A stretch of DNA of 64,000 nt from Parvibaculum sp046297875 (GTDB lineage Bacteria; Pseudomonadota; Alphaproteobacteria; Parvibaculales; Parvibaculaceae). The number at the start of each line of letters is the position of its first letter. Positions within the stretch are counted from its first letter, which is position 1. The notes beneath the pieces are model-generated. The model ran no database searches and was not told the origin of the DNA. It saw only the letters and a program-made list of their open reading frames with translations. A program made the translations under genes and the position numbers. Shown in pieces: positions 45,345-54,682 of the stretch. The DNA lies in assembly GCF_046297875.1 (NCBI RefSeq), contig NZ_JBKBHD010000001.1, positions 2,666,001 to 2,730,000 on the forward strand, written 5' to 3'.

Positions 45345-45458
45345 TCCCGGCGGCGGCGGGAAGGCCGAGCGGCGCGCCAAATGGAAATCGCCACAAAGAT
45401 GCGGCAGGTCAATGACTTAGCGCGGTCAGGCGCCGCGAAGGAAATCAATCCATCTGGC
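45226..45458. repeat. Short repeat cluster in the accessory segment
   Basis: GTGCCAGATGGTTT occurs at 45226-45239 and again at 45319-45332. An inverted copy of its core, CCATCTGGC, lies at 45450-45458. Between the direct copies, 45245-45306 is a G-rich tract with six runs of three or four G on the plus strand, possibly able to form a quadruplex-like structure. No known element matches. Confidence 0.6.
45328..45343. promoter_or_regulatory. parS-like palindrome
   Basis: GGTTTCGCGTGAAACA matches the chromosomal ParB-binding consensus TGTTTCACGTGAAACA at 14 of 16 positions. ParB sites normally cluster near the replication origin, and no parAB genes are in this window. Function is unproven. Confidence 0.4.
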
Positions 45459-45459
45459 G

Positions 45460-45506
45460 CGAACTCGGACGTCCGTGTCCGAGTTCGAAATGGCGGAAAT
45501 CCGCCA
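45460..45506. terminator. Tandem hairpins after the small membrane protein gene
   Basis: CGAACTCGGAC and GTCCGAGTTCG form a perfect 11-pair stem with a six-base loop at 45460-45487. TGGCGG/CCGCCA forms a second stem at 45491-45506. On the minus strand they follow the 110-residue ORF and read into TTTCG, so they are a plausible terminator pair, though the T tract is short. The remaining bases up to 45555 hold no gene. Confidence 0.5.
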
Positions 45507-45555
45507 AAAAGGGGGTGGAAGACGGCGTGAAGTCGGGCGCAAAATTTTACGCGAA

Positions 45556-45888
45556 TTAGTCGGCGGCCGGCTCGCCGCGTTCCTTCTCTATTTGTTCAAG
45601 AACCACTTCCAGGGCGGTTTGCCTGCAGTATTGTTCCAGCGAAGGCCGCGATCTGGCTAGCGCACCGTCCCACTGTCCGTAGGCTCTAGTTCGGACGCAG
45701 ATGTCGACGAGCGCTGTCACGCGCCCGGCGAAACTCGTCTCCGGCGGATCATAGGTGACTGGCCGACGGTCGGCGCTGGGCATGAGGACTACGATGGCGA
45801 GGAGAAAGATAGGGATGCCCAAAATCCACATCGCCGCATCGCGCCGGTGCTTCCGCCGTTCGGCGGCCACATGATCCGTTTCAGCCAT
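45556..45888 (-). CDS. Hypothetical single-helix membrane protein
   Basis: A 110-residue product with a basic N-terminus (AERRKHRRDAAMW), one membrane helix about residues 20-38, and a soluble C-terminal half with two Cys. Topology would be N-in with the C-terminal domain in the periplasm. A GGGAGTGG ribosome site supports the ATG at 45888. It lies 11 bases after the repressor stop, so the two are probably one operon. I recognise no family. Confidence 0.65.
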   Translation of the reverse strand: MAETDHVAAERRKHRRDAAMWILGIPIFLLAIVVLMPSADRRPVTYDPPETSFAGRVTALVDICVRTRAYGQWDGALARSRPSLEQYCRQTALEVVLEQIEKERGEPAAD

Positions 45889-45899
45889 TTTCCACTCCC

Positions 45900-46649
45900 T
45901 CAGGCCCTGCCGGCTTTCCAGATTACCCTTCCGACGATCCTGACCTTTTCGAGGTCCTTGCGGGCGATCACTTCCCGCATGGACTGGTGCTCGTCGGCGC
46001 TTGTGACCTCCAGCGAGCCGTCGAGCAGGAGGCGCAGGTTCTTCACCATCAAGAGCCCGTCGACGACAAAGACATAGGCGCCGTCGCCCCGGAATATCGG
46101 GTCGCTCTTGTCCAGCAGGAGCAGCGCCCCGTCATCGGCGATGCCCGGCATCGAGTCGCCCGCTGCTTCCACCAGCATCAGGTCCGCCGGATTGGCGCGC
46201 AGCGCCCGGTGGAGCCATTCGCGGCTGAAGGCGATGCCGCCGTTCAGGTTCTGCTCCTCGTAAAACGATCCGCCGCCCGCGCTCGCCTTCACATCGTATC
46301 GAGGGATGCGAACGAAGCCGCCGCGGTCCATATCTTTTGCCTCAAGCGCCGCCGCAGGCAAGTCGCTGAAGCCGCGCTTCTCCTGGTCATCCGGGGACGG
46401 CCGCAGCATCGATCCCACTCCGGTCAGCACCCAATGGATGTCGAAGCCATCTTGAAGCAACTGCTCAAGTACCTTCGGGTTGGGTGCCTCATTCAACTGC
46501 TCCCAGCGCTGCCAGGTCGAGGGGCCAAGGCGGTATCTCTTCGACATCTCCTTTTGTGAGCAACCCAAATGCGAGCGCATGGCCACGAGCCTTGCAGCGA
46601 GAGAACTCGATTTGTGTTGTCGGTCTCTCACTGCGCGCCCTCGCGGCAC
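45900..46649 (-). CDS. CI/LexA-type repressor: helix-turn-helix plus S24 peptidase domain
   Basis: Phage-style transcriptional repressor of 249 residues. An N-terminal HTH (residues about 17-60, with CSQKEMSKRYRLGPSTWQRWE) is followed by a linker. A C-terminal S24 LexA-like autocleavage domain shows the catalytic serine in AAGDSMPGIADDG and the lysine in LLMVKNLRL. The AGG site after ASAGGGSF is a candidate cleavage point. It starts at a GTG (46649). RecA-stimulated self-cleavage after DNA damage is expected for the family. No other phage genes are nearby, so it is a lone remnant or a domesticated regulator. Confidence 0.88.
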   Translation of the reverse strand: MPRGRAVRDRQHKSSSLAARLVAMRSHLGCSQKEMSKRYRLGPSTWQRWEQLNEAPNPKVLEQLLQDGFDIHWVLTGVGSMLRPSPDDQEKRGFSDLPAAALEAKDMDRGGFVRIPRYDVKASAGGGSFYEEQNLNGGIAFSREWLHRALRANPADLMLVEAAGDSMPGIADDGALLLLDKSDPIFRGDGAYVFVVDGLLMVKNLRLLLDGSLEVTSADEHQSMREVIARKDLEKVRIVGRVIWKAGRA

Positions 46650-47125
46650 AAAAATAAAACATAAAATAAGTCAATTAAGCCATTGGAGTTAAAAGAAAAA
46701 CTCATTTCATGGTTAACGCTGGCAAAAACAGACCGATATTCTGTTTGACAGAACCCATTTTGTGTTTCTACGTTAATGCACATGGGTATGAACACCTTCG
46801 CCGCCAGCGCGGCGTCGAGCGCCTTGCGCGCCCAGGCGACAAGCTCGTCGGCATCGTCATAAAGCCGCTCGGGCAATTCGTAATAGGACATCGCGACCGA
46901 CTTGCCGGAGGGCGGCTCGTAGACGAAGGGGCCCATCTGCTCCGCCTCGTAGTCGGCGCGGTTCCTGTCGTCCACCTTGAAGAAAAGCGTTTCGCCCGCA
47001 ATCAGTCCGAACATGAGATCGTCGAAATAGACCCCGGCGCCACCGAACATGTTGCGGATGCGGACGGGGCCGAGCGGCTCCAGCTGCTCGCTCACGAATT
47101 CCTTGTATTCGGGGCTGACGGCCAT
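46628..47125 (-). CDS. TfoX N-terminal-domain protein with abnormal C-terminal extension
   Basis: The first 115 residues form the TfoX_N domain (RIRNMFGGAGVYFDDLMFGLI, later KSVAMSYYELPERLYDDADEL), a small fold of unclear biochemistry outside competence control. Normal relatives end soon after the helix ARKALDAALAAK. Here the frame runs about 47 further residues through AT-rich DNA with poor codon use and a hydrophobic end. It stops only inside the repressor gene (22-base overlap). An insertion or rearrangement probably removed the original stop. It lies 7 bases after sufA on the same strand. Confidence 0.8.
   Translation of the reverse strand: MAVSPEYKEFVSEQLEPLGPVRIRNMFGGAGVYFDDLMFGLIAGETLFFKVDDRNRADYEAEQMGPFVYEPPSGKSVAMSYYELPERLYDDADELVAWARKALDAALAAKVFIPMCINVETQNGFCQTEYRSVFASVNHEMSFSFNSNGLIDLFYVLFLCREGAQ
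46726..46753. promoter_or_regulatory. Candidate operator for the S24 repressor
   Basis: Overlapping inverted repeats are AAACAGA/TCTGTTT with a seven-base spacer (46726-46746) and TTCTGT/ACAGAA with a three-base spacer (46739-46753). The AT-rich region lies 80-105 bases upstream of the repressor start, so it could serve autoregulation. Confidence 0.45.
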
Positions 47126-47132
47126 ACCGCGG

Positions 47133-47480
47133 TCAGACGGTGGCGGGCGTGATGGTCACGCTCTCGCCGCAGCCGCAGGCATCGGTCTGGTTCGGATTGT
47201 TGAAGCGGAAGCCGGAGGAAAACTTGTCCGCCGCATAATCCATTTCCGTGCCGAGCAGAAAAAGGATCGCCTTCGGGTCGATCAGAATTTTCACACCGCG
47301 ATCTTCCACCACTTCATCGAGCGGCTTCTGCTCTTCGGCATATTCCATCGTGTATTCCATGCCGGCGCAGCCGCCATTCTTCACGCCAATGCGCACGCCG
47401 ATAAATTTCCCGCCAGATGCGGCCATGATCTGGCGCATCCGCTCGGCGGCGGCATCCGTCAATGTAATTGCCTTTGGCAT
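47133..47480 (-). CDS. sufA: A-type iron-sulfur carrier protein
   Basis: HesB/IscA-family carrier that receives clusters from SufBCD and passes them to targets. The ATG at 47480 gives 115 residues; a TTG ten codons earlier is possible. The three conserved cysteines are one in NGGCAGMEY and two in the C-terminal ACGCGES. It is the last standard gene of the suf operon, 26 bases after sufT. Confidence 0.95.
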   Translation of the reverse strand: MPKAITLTDAAAERMRQIMAASGGKFIGVRIGVKNGGCAGMEYTMEYAEEQKPLDEVVEDRGVKILIDPKAILFLLGTEMDYAADKFSSGFRFNNPNQTDACGCGESVTITPATV

Positions 47481-47506
47481 GGGTCTCGCCACTTCCCGCA
47501 CCTCGC

Positions 47507-47908
47507 TCAATACATGTTCAGCGCAACGCGCGCTTCATCGGACATCCGGCTCGGATCCCAGGGCGGATCGAATGTCATCTCAACGCGGACGTCGCCGACG
47601 CCTTCGACGCTGCGGACCGCATCCTCGACCATGACGGGCATGGTGCCCGCCACGGGGCAGCCCGGCGCCGTCAGCGTCATGTCGATCACCACATCGCGGT
47701 CGTCCGAGATGTCCACCTTGTAGATGAGGCCGAGTTCGTAAATATCAACCGGGATTTCCGGGTCATAGACCGATTTCAGCGCCGCGATGATGTCATCCGT
47801 CAGGCGCTCCAGCTCCTCGGGCGGAATGGCGGAGGCCTGCACCGGCGCTTCCGCCGCCGCCTGTTCCGTTCCATCCCTCATCTTTGCCTCTTCCATCATC
47901 GGCCTCAC
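47507..47908 (-). CDS. sufT: SUF system protein SufT (DUF59/MIP18-like)
   Basis: Small iron-sulfur assembly or maturation factor of 133 residues. The DUF59 core shows VYDPEIPVDIYELGLIYKV, the conserved TLTAPGCPVAGTMP with its single Cys, and the end VEMTFDPPWDPSRMSDEARV. The GTG at 47908 overlaps the sufS stop as GTGA; ATG codons three and four codons in are alternatives. The location between sufS and sufA is standard in alphaproteobacteria. Confidence 0.93.
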   Translation of the reverse strand: MRPMMEEAKMRDGTEQAAAEAPVQASAIPPEELERLTDDIIAALKSVYDPEIPVDIYELGLIYKVDISDDRDVVIDMTLTAPGCPVAGTMPVMVEDAVRSVEGVGDVRVEMTFDPPWDPSRMSDEARVALNMY

Positions 47909-49149
47909 TCGAAGAACCGCTTGGCGTCGATCAATGCTTCCGCCAGCCGGTCCACTTCTTCCAGCGTATTGTACATCGCGAAGGAGGCGCGCGTCGTCGC
48001 GCCGACGCCGAAGCGCTCCATCACAGGCTGTGCGCAGTGATGCCCGGCGCGGACGGCGACGCCCGCACGGTCGATCACGGTTGCGATATCGTGCGGATGC
48101 GCATTTTCCATCACGAAAGAGACGATGCTGCCCTTTTCCTTCGCCATGCCAACAATGCGCAGGCTGTTGATCTCTGAAAGCCGCCGCGTCGCGTAATCGC
48201 GCAGCGCAACCTCATGCGCGAGAATGCGCTCGCGGCCGATGCTCTCGATATAGGCAAGTGCAGCGCCAAGGCCGATCGCCTGGACGATTGCAGGCGTGCC
48301 CGCCTCGAAGCGATGTGGCGGCGCAGCATAGGTCACGTTTTCGAGGGTCACTTCGCGGATCATCTCGCCGCCGCCGCGATAGGGCCGCATCTTCTTCAGA
48401 TGTTCGGCCTTGGCGTAAAGCAGGCCGATGCCTGTCGGCCCATAGAGCTTGTGGCCCGAGCAGACGAGGAAATCGCAATCGAGGTCGCGCACATCGGTCG
48501 GCAAGTGGACAACGCTCTGGCAGCCATCGACGAGGACCGGCACACTCTTGTCATGCGCGAAGCGGATCATCTCCCTGATCGGCGTGATGGTGCCGAGCGC
48601 ATTCGACATATGCGTCATCGCCACCATCTTCGTGCGCGGCGAGAAAAGCGCGCGATAAGCGCCGATATCGAGCGAGCCGTCATCGAACGCAGGCACGAAT
48701 TTCAGCACCGCGCCGAACCGCTCGCGCAGGAAATGCCAGGGGACAATATTCGAATGATGCTCAAGCACGGAGAGGATGATCTCGTCGCCCGCTTCGATCA
48801 TCGGTTCGGCAAAGGAGGATGCGACAAGGTTGATCGCATCCGTTGCACCGGAAGTGAAGATGATCTCGTCCGTCGACGCGGCATTCAGGAAGGCGCGCGC
48901 CGTTTCGCGGGCCTGCTCAAACTTCTCGGTCGCAGCGTTGGAGAGATAATGCATGCCGCGATGAACATTCGAATATTCATTTCCATAGGCTTCGGCTATC
49001 GCGTCCAATACCTGCTTCGGCTTCTGGGCCGAGGCGGCATTGTCGAGATAGACGAGCGGCTTGCCATAGACCTCGCGTAAAAGGATCGGGAAGTCGGCCC
49101 TGATCTTCTGAACGTCGTATGGCCCGGTGGTCAGAAGTGGCTTGTTCAT
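47905..49149 (-). CDS. sufS: Cysteine desulfurase SufS (group II)
   Basis: PLP enzyme that mobilises sulfur from cysteine for SufBCD. The 414-residue product has the PLP lysine in CSGHKLYGPTG and the catalytic cysteine in RAGHHCAQPVMERF, the short active-site loop typical of group II enzymes. The ATG at 49149 overlaps the sufD stop as ATGA. It needs an acceptor such as SufE or SufU, and neither is in this window. Confidence 0.96.
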   Translation of the reverse strand: MNKPLLTTGPYDVQKIRADFPILLREVYGKPLVYLDNAASAQKPKQVLDAIAEAYGNEYSNVHRGMHYLSNAATEKFEQARETARAFLNAASTDEIIFTSGATDAINLVASSFAEPMIEAGDEIILSVLEHHSNIVPWHFLRERFGAVLKFVPAFDDGSLDIGAYRALFSPRTKMVAMTHMSNALGTITPIREMIRFAHDKSVPVLVDGCQSVVHLPTDVRDLDCDFLVCSGHKLYGPTGIGLLYAKAEHLKKMRPYRGGGEMIREVTLENVTYAAPPHRFEAGTPAIVQAIGLGAALAYIESIGRERILAHEVALRDYATRRLSEINSLRIVGMAKEKGSIVSFVMENAHPHDIATVIDRAGVAVRAGHHCAQPVMERFGVGATTRASFAMYNTLEEVDRLAEALIDAKRFFE

Positions 49150-50468
49150 GATGCCGCCTCCTCGAACCAGCCCGAGACGAGATCTCGGAATATTTCCCGG
49201 GCCTCTTTATGCGGGGCGAGTTCGATCGCTTCTTCGAGGAAGGCAAGCACGAGCAGGCGGCGGGCTTCGGCTTTCGGGATGCCGCGCGAGCGCAGATAGA
49301 AGATCGCGTCCTTCGACAATTCGCCCACCGTGGAGCCATGCGCGCATTGCACATCGTCCGCATAGATTTCGAGTTCAGGCTTTGCGTTCATCGAAGCATC
49401 GCGCGACAAGAGCAGCGCCTGCGTCATCTGGCGGCCATCGGTCTTCTGCGCATTGGGGCGCACGATCACCTTGCCCTGGAACACGCCTTCCGCCTCGCCG
49501 TCCAGCACGCCCTTGAACAATGTGTGGCTGGTGCAGGCGGGAACGGCATGATCGACCACGGAGAACGTATCGAAGTGCTGCTTTGCGCGGAGTGCGTAGG
49601 CGCCGTCGACGCTTGCATGGGCGCCCTCGCCCTCGAAGCGGATGAAGTTCTGCGAGCGGGAAAGGCCGCAGCCTAGCGTCAGCGTGAAGCTTTCAAGCCG
49701 CGCCTTTGCGGCCAGCGTCGCGCGCAGCGTCGAGATGTGAACGGCATCCGCCGTCTCGTCCTGCAGCTTCACATGGCGGAGCGTGGCTCCCGCCCCAAGC
49801 TCGACATCCGTCACGATGTCGGCGAGCGCCGCCTTGCCGCCGAGATGGCTTTCGAGGATCGAGGCTTCGGCACCCTCCTCCAGCAGCACAAGATTGCGTG
49901 TGTGAGAGGCGCCGGCATCCGCGGCCACGAATACGAGATGCAGCGGCTTGTCGAGCGTGACGCCTTTGCGGATGCGGAGCGCCATGCCATCCGCCATCAG
50001 GGCCGTGTTCAGTTCGACAATGTTTTCCGCCTGCCGCGCCTCGTCCATCCGGCGCTCGATCAGCGTCTTCGCCCATTGCTCGCTCAGCACATCGGCAAGG
50101 CGGTGAAGTTCCACGCCCTTCGGCAGCCGCACGGATTCGGAAAGGCCTTCATGGAAGCGGCCATTCACGAAGACGAGCCTGAATGCGTCGATGCTCGCAA
50201 AGGCGGTGGCGGCGCTTGTTTCCGGCAGGATCACCGCGCCCTTGTGTTCGGGCGCGGGCGCGAAACCCGCCTTGTCGAGCGCCTGGCGGAGATCGGTATA
50301 TTTCCAGTCCTCGAGGCGGCGATGCGGCAGGCCCGATTCAGCAAACGCCTTGACGGCAGCCGAGCGGCGGCGCGCAAGCCAGCCTCCGGCGCCGGGGAGT
50401 TCATTGCCCGACATCTCGAATGCCGTCACGAAATTTGCCGTCGCCTTATCGTTCATGGTCTCACTCAC
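49146..50468 (-). CDS. sufD: Fe-S scaffold subunit SufD
   Basis: Paralog of SufB that forms the SufBC2D scaffold. The 440-residue product shows the N-terminal helical region (PHRRLEDWKYTDLRQAL), a right-handed beta-helix middle, and the C-terminal SufBD core (DVQCAHGSTVGEL with the conserved Cys and His; IFYLRSRGIPKAEARRLL). The start GTG overlaps the sufC stop as GTGA. An ATG four codons in is an alternative. Confidence 0.95.
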   Translation of the reverse strand: MSETMNDKATANFVTAFEMSGNELPGAGGWLARRRSAAVKAFAESGLPHRRLEDWKYTDLRQALDKAGFAPAPEHKGAVILPETSAATAFASIDAFRLVFVNGRFHEGLSESVRLPKGVELHRLADVLSEQWAKTLIERRMDEARQAENIVELNTALMADGMALRIRKGVTLDKPLHLVFVAADAGASHTRNLVLLEEGAEASILESHLGGKAALADIVTDVELGAGATLRHVKLQDETADAVHISTLRATLAAKARLESFTLTLGCGLSRSQNFIRFEGEGAHASVDGAYALRAKQHFDTFSVVDHAVPACTSHTLFKGVLDGEAEGVFQGKVIVRPNAQKTDGRQMTQALLLSRDASMNAKPELEIYADDVQCAHGSTVGELSKDAIFYLRSRGIPKAEARRLLVLAFLEEAIELAPHKEAREIFRDLVSGWFEEAAS

Positions 50469-51214
50469 GCGGCGTCTGCGCCATAGCCGGCATAGCCGGA
50501 TTTTTCGAGTTCGAGCGCCAGCTCCTTCCCGCCCGTCTTCACGATGCGGCCCTGCGACAGAACATGCACGACATCCGGCACGATATAGTCGAGCAGGCGC
50601 TGGTAATGCGTAATGACGATCATGGCGCGTTCGGGCGAGCGCAGCGCGTTGACGCCTTCGGCCACCGTCTTCAGCGCGTCGATATCGAGGCCGGAGTCGG
50701 TTTCGTCGAGCACGCAGAGCGCGGGTTCGAGCAGCGACATCTGCAGCACCTCGGCGCGCTTCTTCTCGCCGCCGGAATAGCCGACGTTGAGGGCGCGTTT
50801 CAGCATGTCGTCATTAACGTTCAAGGGTTTTGCCTTTTCGCGCACGAGCTTCAGGAAGCGCACGGCATCGAGCTCATCTTCGCCGCGTGCCTTGCGCTGT
50901 GCGTTGAGTGCGGTCTTGAGGAAGGTCATGGTGGTGACGCCCGGAATTTCCAGCGGGTACTGGAAGGCGAGGAAGATACCCGCTGCGGCGCGTTCATCCA
51001 CGCTCATCTCCGTCAGATCGCGGCCCTTGAAGCGGATCGCGCCTTCCGTGATGTCATAGCCCTCGCGGCCCGCAAGCACATAGGAGAGCGTCGACTTGCC
51101 GGAGCCGTTCGGCCCCATGATGGCATGCACTTCGCCCGCACGGATGTCGAGGTCGATCCCTTTCAGGATTTCCTTGCCGTCCACTTTTGCGTGCAGGTTT
51201 TTGATCTCGAGCAT
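50465..51214 (-). CDS. sufC: Fe-S assembly ATPase SufC
   Basis: ABC-type ATPase, soluble, that drives the SufBCD scaffold. The 249-residue product has Walker A GPNGSGKST near residue 35, the SufC-specific Q-loop FLAFQYPLEIPG, the signature NVGYSGGEKKRAEVLQM, the Walker B/E LCVLDETDSGLDID, and the H-loop VITHYQRLLDYI. The ATG at 51214 is chosen; frame upstream overlaps sufB and is not coding. Confidence 0.97.
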   Translation of the reverse strand: MLEIKNLHAKVDGKEILKGIDLDIRAGEVHAIMGPNGSGKSTLSYVLAGREGYDITEGAIRFKGRDLTEMSVDERAAAGIFLAFQYPLEIPGVTTMTFLKTALNAQRKARGEDELDAVRFLKLVREKAKPLNVNDDMLKRALNVGYSGGEKKRAEVLQMSLLEPALCVLDETDSGLDIDALKTVAEGVNALRSPERAMIVITHYQRLLDYIVPDVVHVLSQGRIVKTGGKELALELEKSGYAGYGADAA

Positions 51215-51239
51215 ATTCACTTCTTTCACTTCAAACGTC

Positions 51240-52688
<1,449 letters not shown>

Positions 52689-52689
52689 A

Positions 52690-53877
52690 TCAACTCTCCA
52701 CGGATGCGAGCGGCCTTGGCGCGCCCGCATTTACACTTGTCTTCACTTTCGCCTTCGCGCGCTCGTAAGCGCGGCTCCAGCTCGCAACGAAGCGGTTCAC
52801 ATCGTCCGGCTCGCTCGTCCAGCCGAGGCTGACGCGGATCGCGCCTTTCGACAGCGCGGGCGGTACGCCCATCGCTTCCAGCACGCGGGGGCTCCCCACC
52901 TTGCCGGAGGAGCAGGCCGCGCCCGCGCTCACCGCGATGCCATCGAGATCGAGCGCCATCAGCATGGTTTCGGCGTCGAGGCCCGGTGCCGCGACATAAC
53001 ATGTATTGGCGAGGCGTTCCGCCTTCCCGCCGAAGAAAACCGCATCCGGCGCATTTGCCGCGATTTCGGCCTCGAGCCGGTCGCGGAGACGGGCGAGCGC
53101 CGCGAAATCATTGAGCCCGGCAAGCGCCGCAGCGGCAGCCGCGCCGAAGCCTGCAATGCCGCTCACATTCTCGCTGCCCGCGCGGCGGCGCATTTCCTGC
53201 CCGCCGCCCACGGCAAGCGCAGCAAAGGGCAGGCCCTCGCGGATGACAAGCGCGCCGACGCCCATCGGCGCTCCAAGCTTGTGGCCTGCGAGCAGCATCA
53301 TGTCTGCGCCGAGGCTCGCGAATTCGAGCGGCATCTTGCCTGCCGCCTGCACGGCGTCGCAGAGCAGCAGCGCGCCTGCCTCATGCGCGATCCGCGCGGC
53401 TTCGGCCACGGGCTCGATCACGCCGGTCTCATTGTTCGCCAGCATCAGCGCCACCAGCGCCTTGCCCTCGCCCGCCTCAAGCAAAGACTTCAGCGCCGCG
53501 AGGTCCGCGCGGCCTTCGGAATCGACAGGGAGCGTCTCGACCGGCAATCCGCTCGCTTCGGCAGAAGCGCGGACGGCTTCATGCTCCACCGCGCTCACAA
53601 TGAGCCGCGTCACGCCCTGCGCCTCACGCGCCGCATGACAAGCCATGCGGGCTGCTTCCGTGCCGCCACTCGTGAAGATCACCTCGGCGGGCTTTGCGCC
53701 GGCGAGCCTTGCGACCTCGCCCCGCGCCTTCTCGATCAGGGCGCGCGCCGCCCGCCCCTCGGCATGGACCGAGGAGGGATTGCCCGGAACCTCAAGCGCC
53801 GCATGCACCGCCGCCCGCGCTTCCGGGCGCAGCGGTGTCGTCGCATTGTGATCCATATAGACGCGCCTTTCCGTCAT
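52690..53877 (-). CDS. Cysteine desulfurase, IscS/NifS type (group I)
   Basis: A second cysteine desulfurase in the suf operon, 395 residues. It has the group I layout: PLP lysine in LAGHKLGAPMG, and catalytic cysteine in the longer loop SAGAACSSGKVGSPRVLEA. The N-terminus RRVYMDHNATTPLRPEA is typical for IscS/NifS. No iscU follows, so it feeds SUF or general thiolation rather than a local ISC scaffold. It starts 27 bases after the Rrf2 gene and is coupled to sufB. Confidence 0.94.
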   Translation of the reverse strand: MTERRVYMDHNATTPLRPEARAAVHAALEVPGNPSSVHAEGRAARALIEKARGEVARLAGAKPAEVIFTSGGTEAARMACHAAREAQGVTRLIVSAVEHEAVRASAEASGLPVETLPVDSEGRADLAALKSLLEAGEGKALVALMLANNETGVIEPVAEAARIAHEAGALLLCDAVQAAGKMPLEFASLGADMMLLAGHKLGAPMGVGALVIREGLPFAALAVGGGQEMRRRAGSENVSGIAGFGAAAAAALAGLNDFAALARLRDRLEAEIAANAPDAVFFGGKAERLANTCYVAAPGLDAETMLMALDLDGIAVSAGAACSSGKVGSPRVLEAMGVPPALSKGAIRVSLGWTSEPDDVNRFVASWSRAYERAKAKVKTSVNAGAPRPLASVES

Positions 53878-53904
53878 GGTGTCAGGTCCGCCTTCCCGCC
53901 GCGC

Positions 53905-54375
53905 TCAATCGGCGGCGATTGCCTGTCCGGCCTTGCGGAGCGTGTCGAGGCCCTGCTGCGCGGCGACGCGGCCATTGATGACATCGCCGAGCGAGACGGA
54001 GCCCAGATAGATCTGGATGTGGTGGCTGAGGCCTTCCCAGAGGTCATGGGTGATGCAGCGGCCGGCAGACGGCATGCAGCCGCGGGGCGAGCCCAGCTCG
54101 CAGCGCGTCGCCTTGATCGGCTCGTCGACCGCGAGGATCACATCGGAAATGCGGATCTCGTCCGCCGCCCGCGACAGGAGATAGCCGCCGCCGGGGCCGC
54201 GCACGCTTTTCACCAGATTGCCGCGCCGGAGCTTCGCAAAAAGCTGCTCCAGATAGGAGAGCGAGATTTCCTGCCGGTCTGCGATTTCGGCCAGCGCCAC
54301 CGGGCTGCCGCTCGAATGGCGGGCGAGGTCCGCCATCGCCATCACCGCATAACGTCCCTTCGTGGTGAGCTTCAC
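53905..54375 (-). CDS. iscR: Rrf2-family regulator, IscR-like
   Basis: Iron-sulfur-sensing repressor of the operon, 156 residues. The winged helix covers residues 1-65 (KGRYAVMAMADLARHS; SVRGPGGGYLLSR). Three cysteines, at 92, 100 and 107, with a following histidine at 110, could bind a 2Fe-2S cluster. E. coli IscR has Cys92, 98 and 104 and His107, so spacing is two and one residues longer here. A GTG start has an AAGGAG ribosome site. Lack of RirA-type overall features makes IscR the best call. Confidence 0.9.
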   Translation of the reverse strand: MKLTTKGRYAVMAMADLARHSSGSPVALAEIADRQEISLSYLEQLFAKLRRGNLVKSVRGPGGGYLLSRAADEIRISDVILAVDEPIKATRCELGSPRGCMPSAGRCITHDLWEGLSHHIQIYLGSVSLGDVINGRVAAQQGLDTLRKAGQAIAAD

Positions 54376-54682
54376 GGGGCAACTCCTTCATGGACGGGGC
54401 GGGACGGGCCCAAAAGCTTGCACAAGTGCCCGCCGCCTGTGTTAAGAACGTGCGCCCGAGGCCGAGACAGCCCGGATTTCCGCCCTTTCGGGCAGAAATC
54501 GGCTGAGTCGCCGGGGGCTTCCGGGGCTAGGCCTTAGAATTTCCTAGCGCCATAGTCAACTACTTAGCATCTCCGAACGGTTTTTCCAGAGGAGATGGCC
54601 GTTTTTCGCGGAAATTTGTCCGATTGCCACAGTCGGGCTTTTGGCCCGCCCCAGTAACGCCTGAACCGAAGCAGACCCAGAC
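54376..54682. other. Divergent control region of the suf operon
   Basis: This is 307 bases with no gene. On the minus strand TTGACT (54554-54559) has a possible -10 box TAAGGC 17 bases downstream, a weak promoter. The nearby GTTGACTATGGC is loosely like a type 1 IscR site, which would give autoregulation. I see no clear promoter for the plus-strand hydrolase. Confidence 0.35.

Noticed and set aside
45336..45530. A 64-residue plus-strand frame in the accessory segment
   Set aside because: It is Arg-rich, crosses the hairpins and the parS-like site, and has no ribosome site; likely chance.
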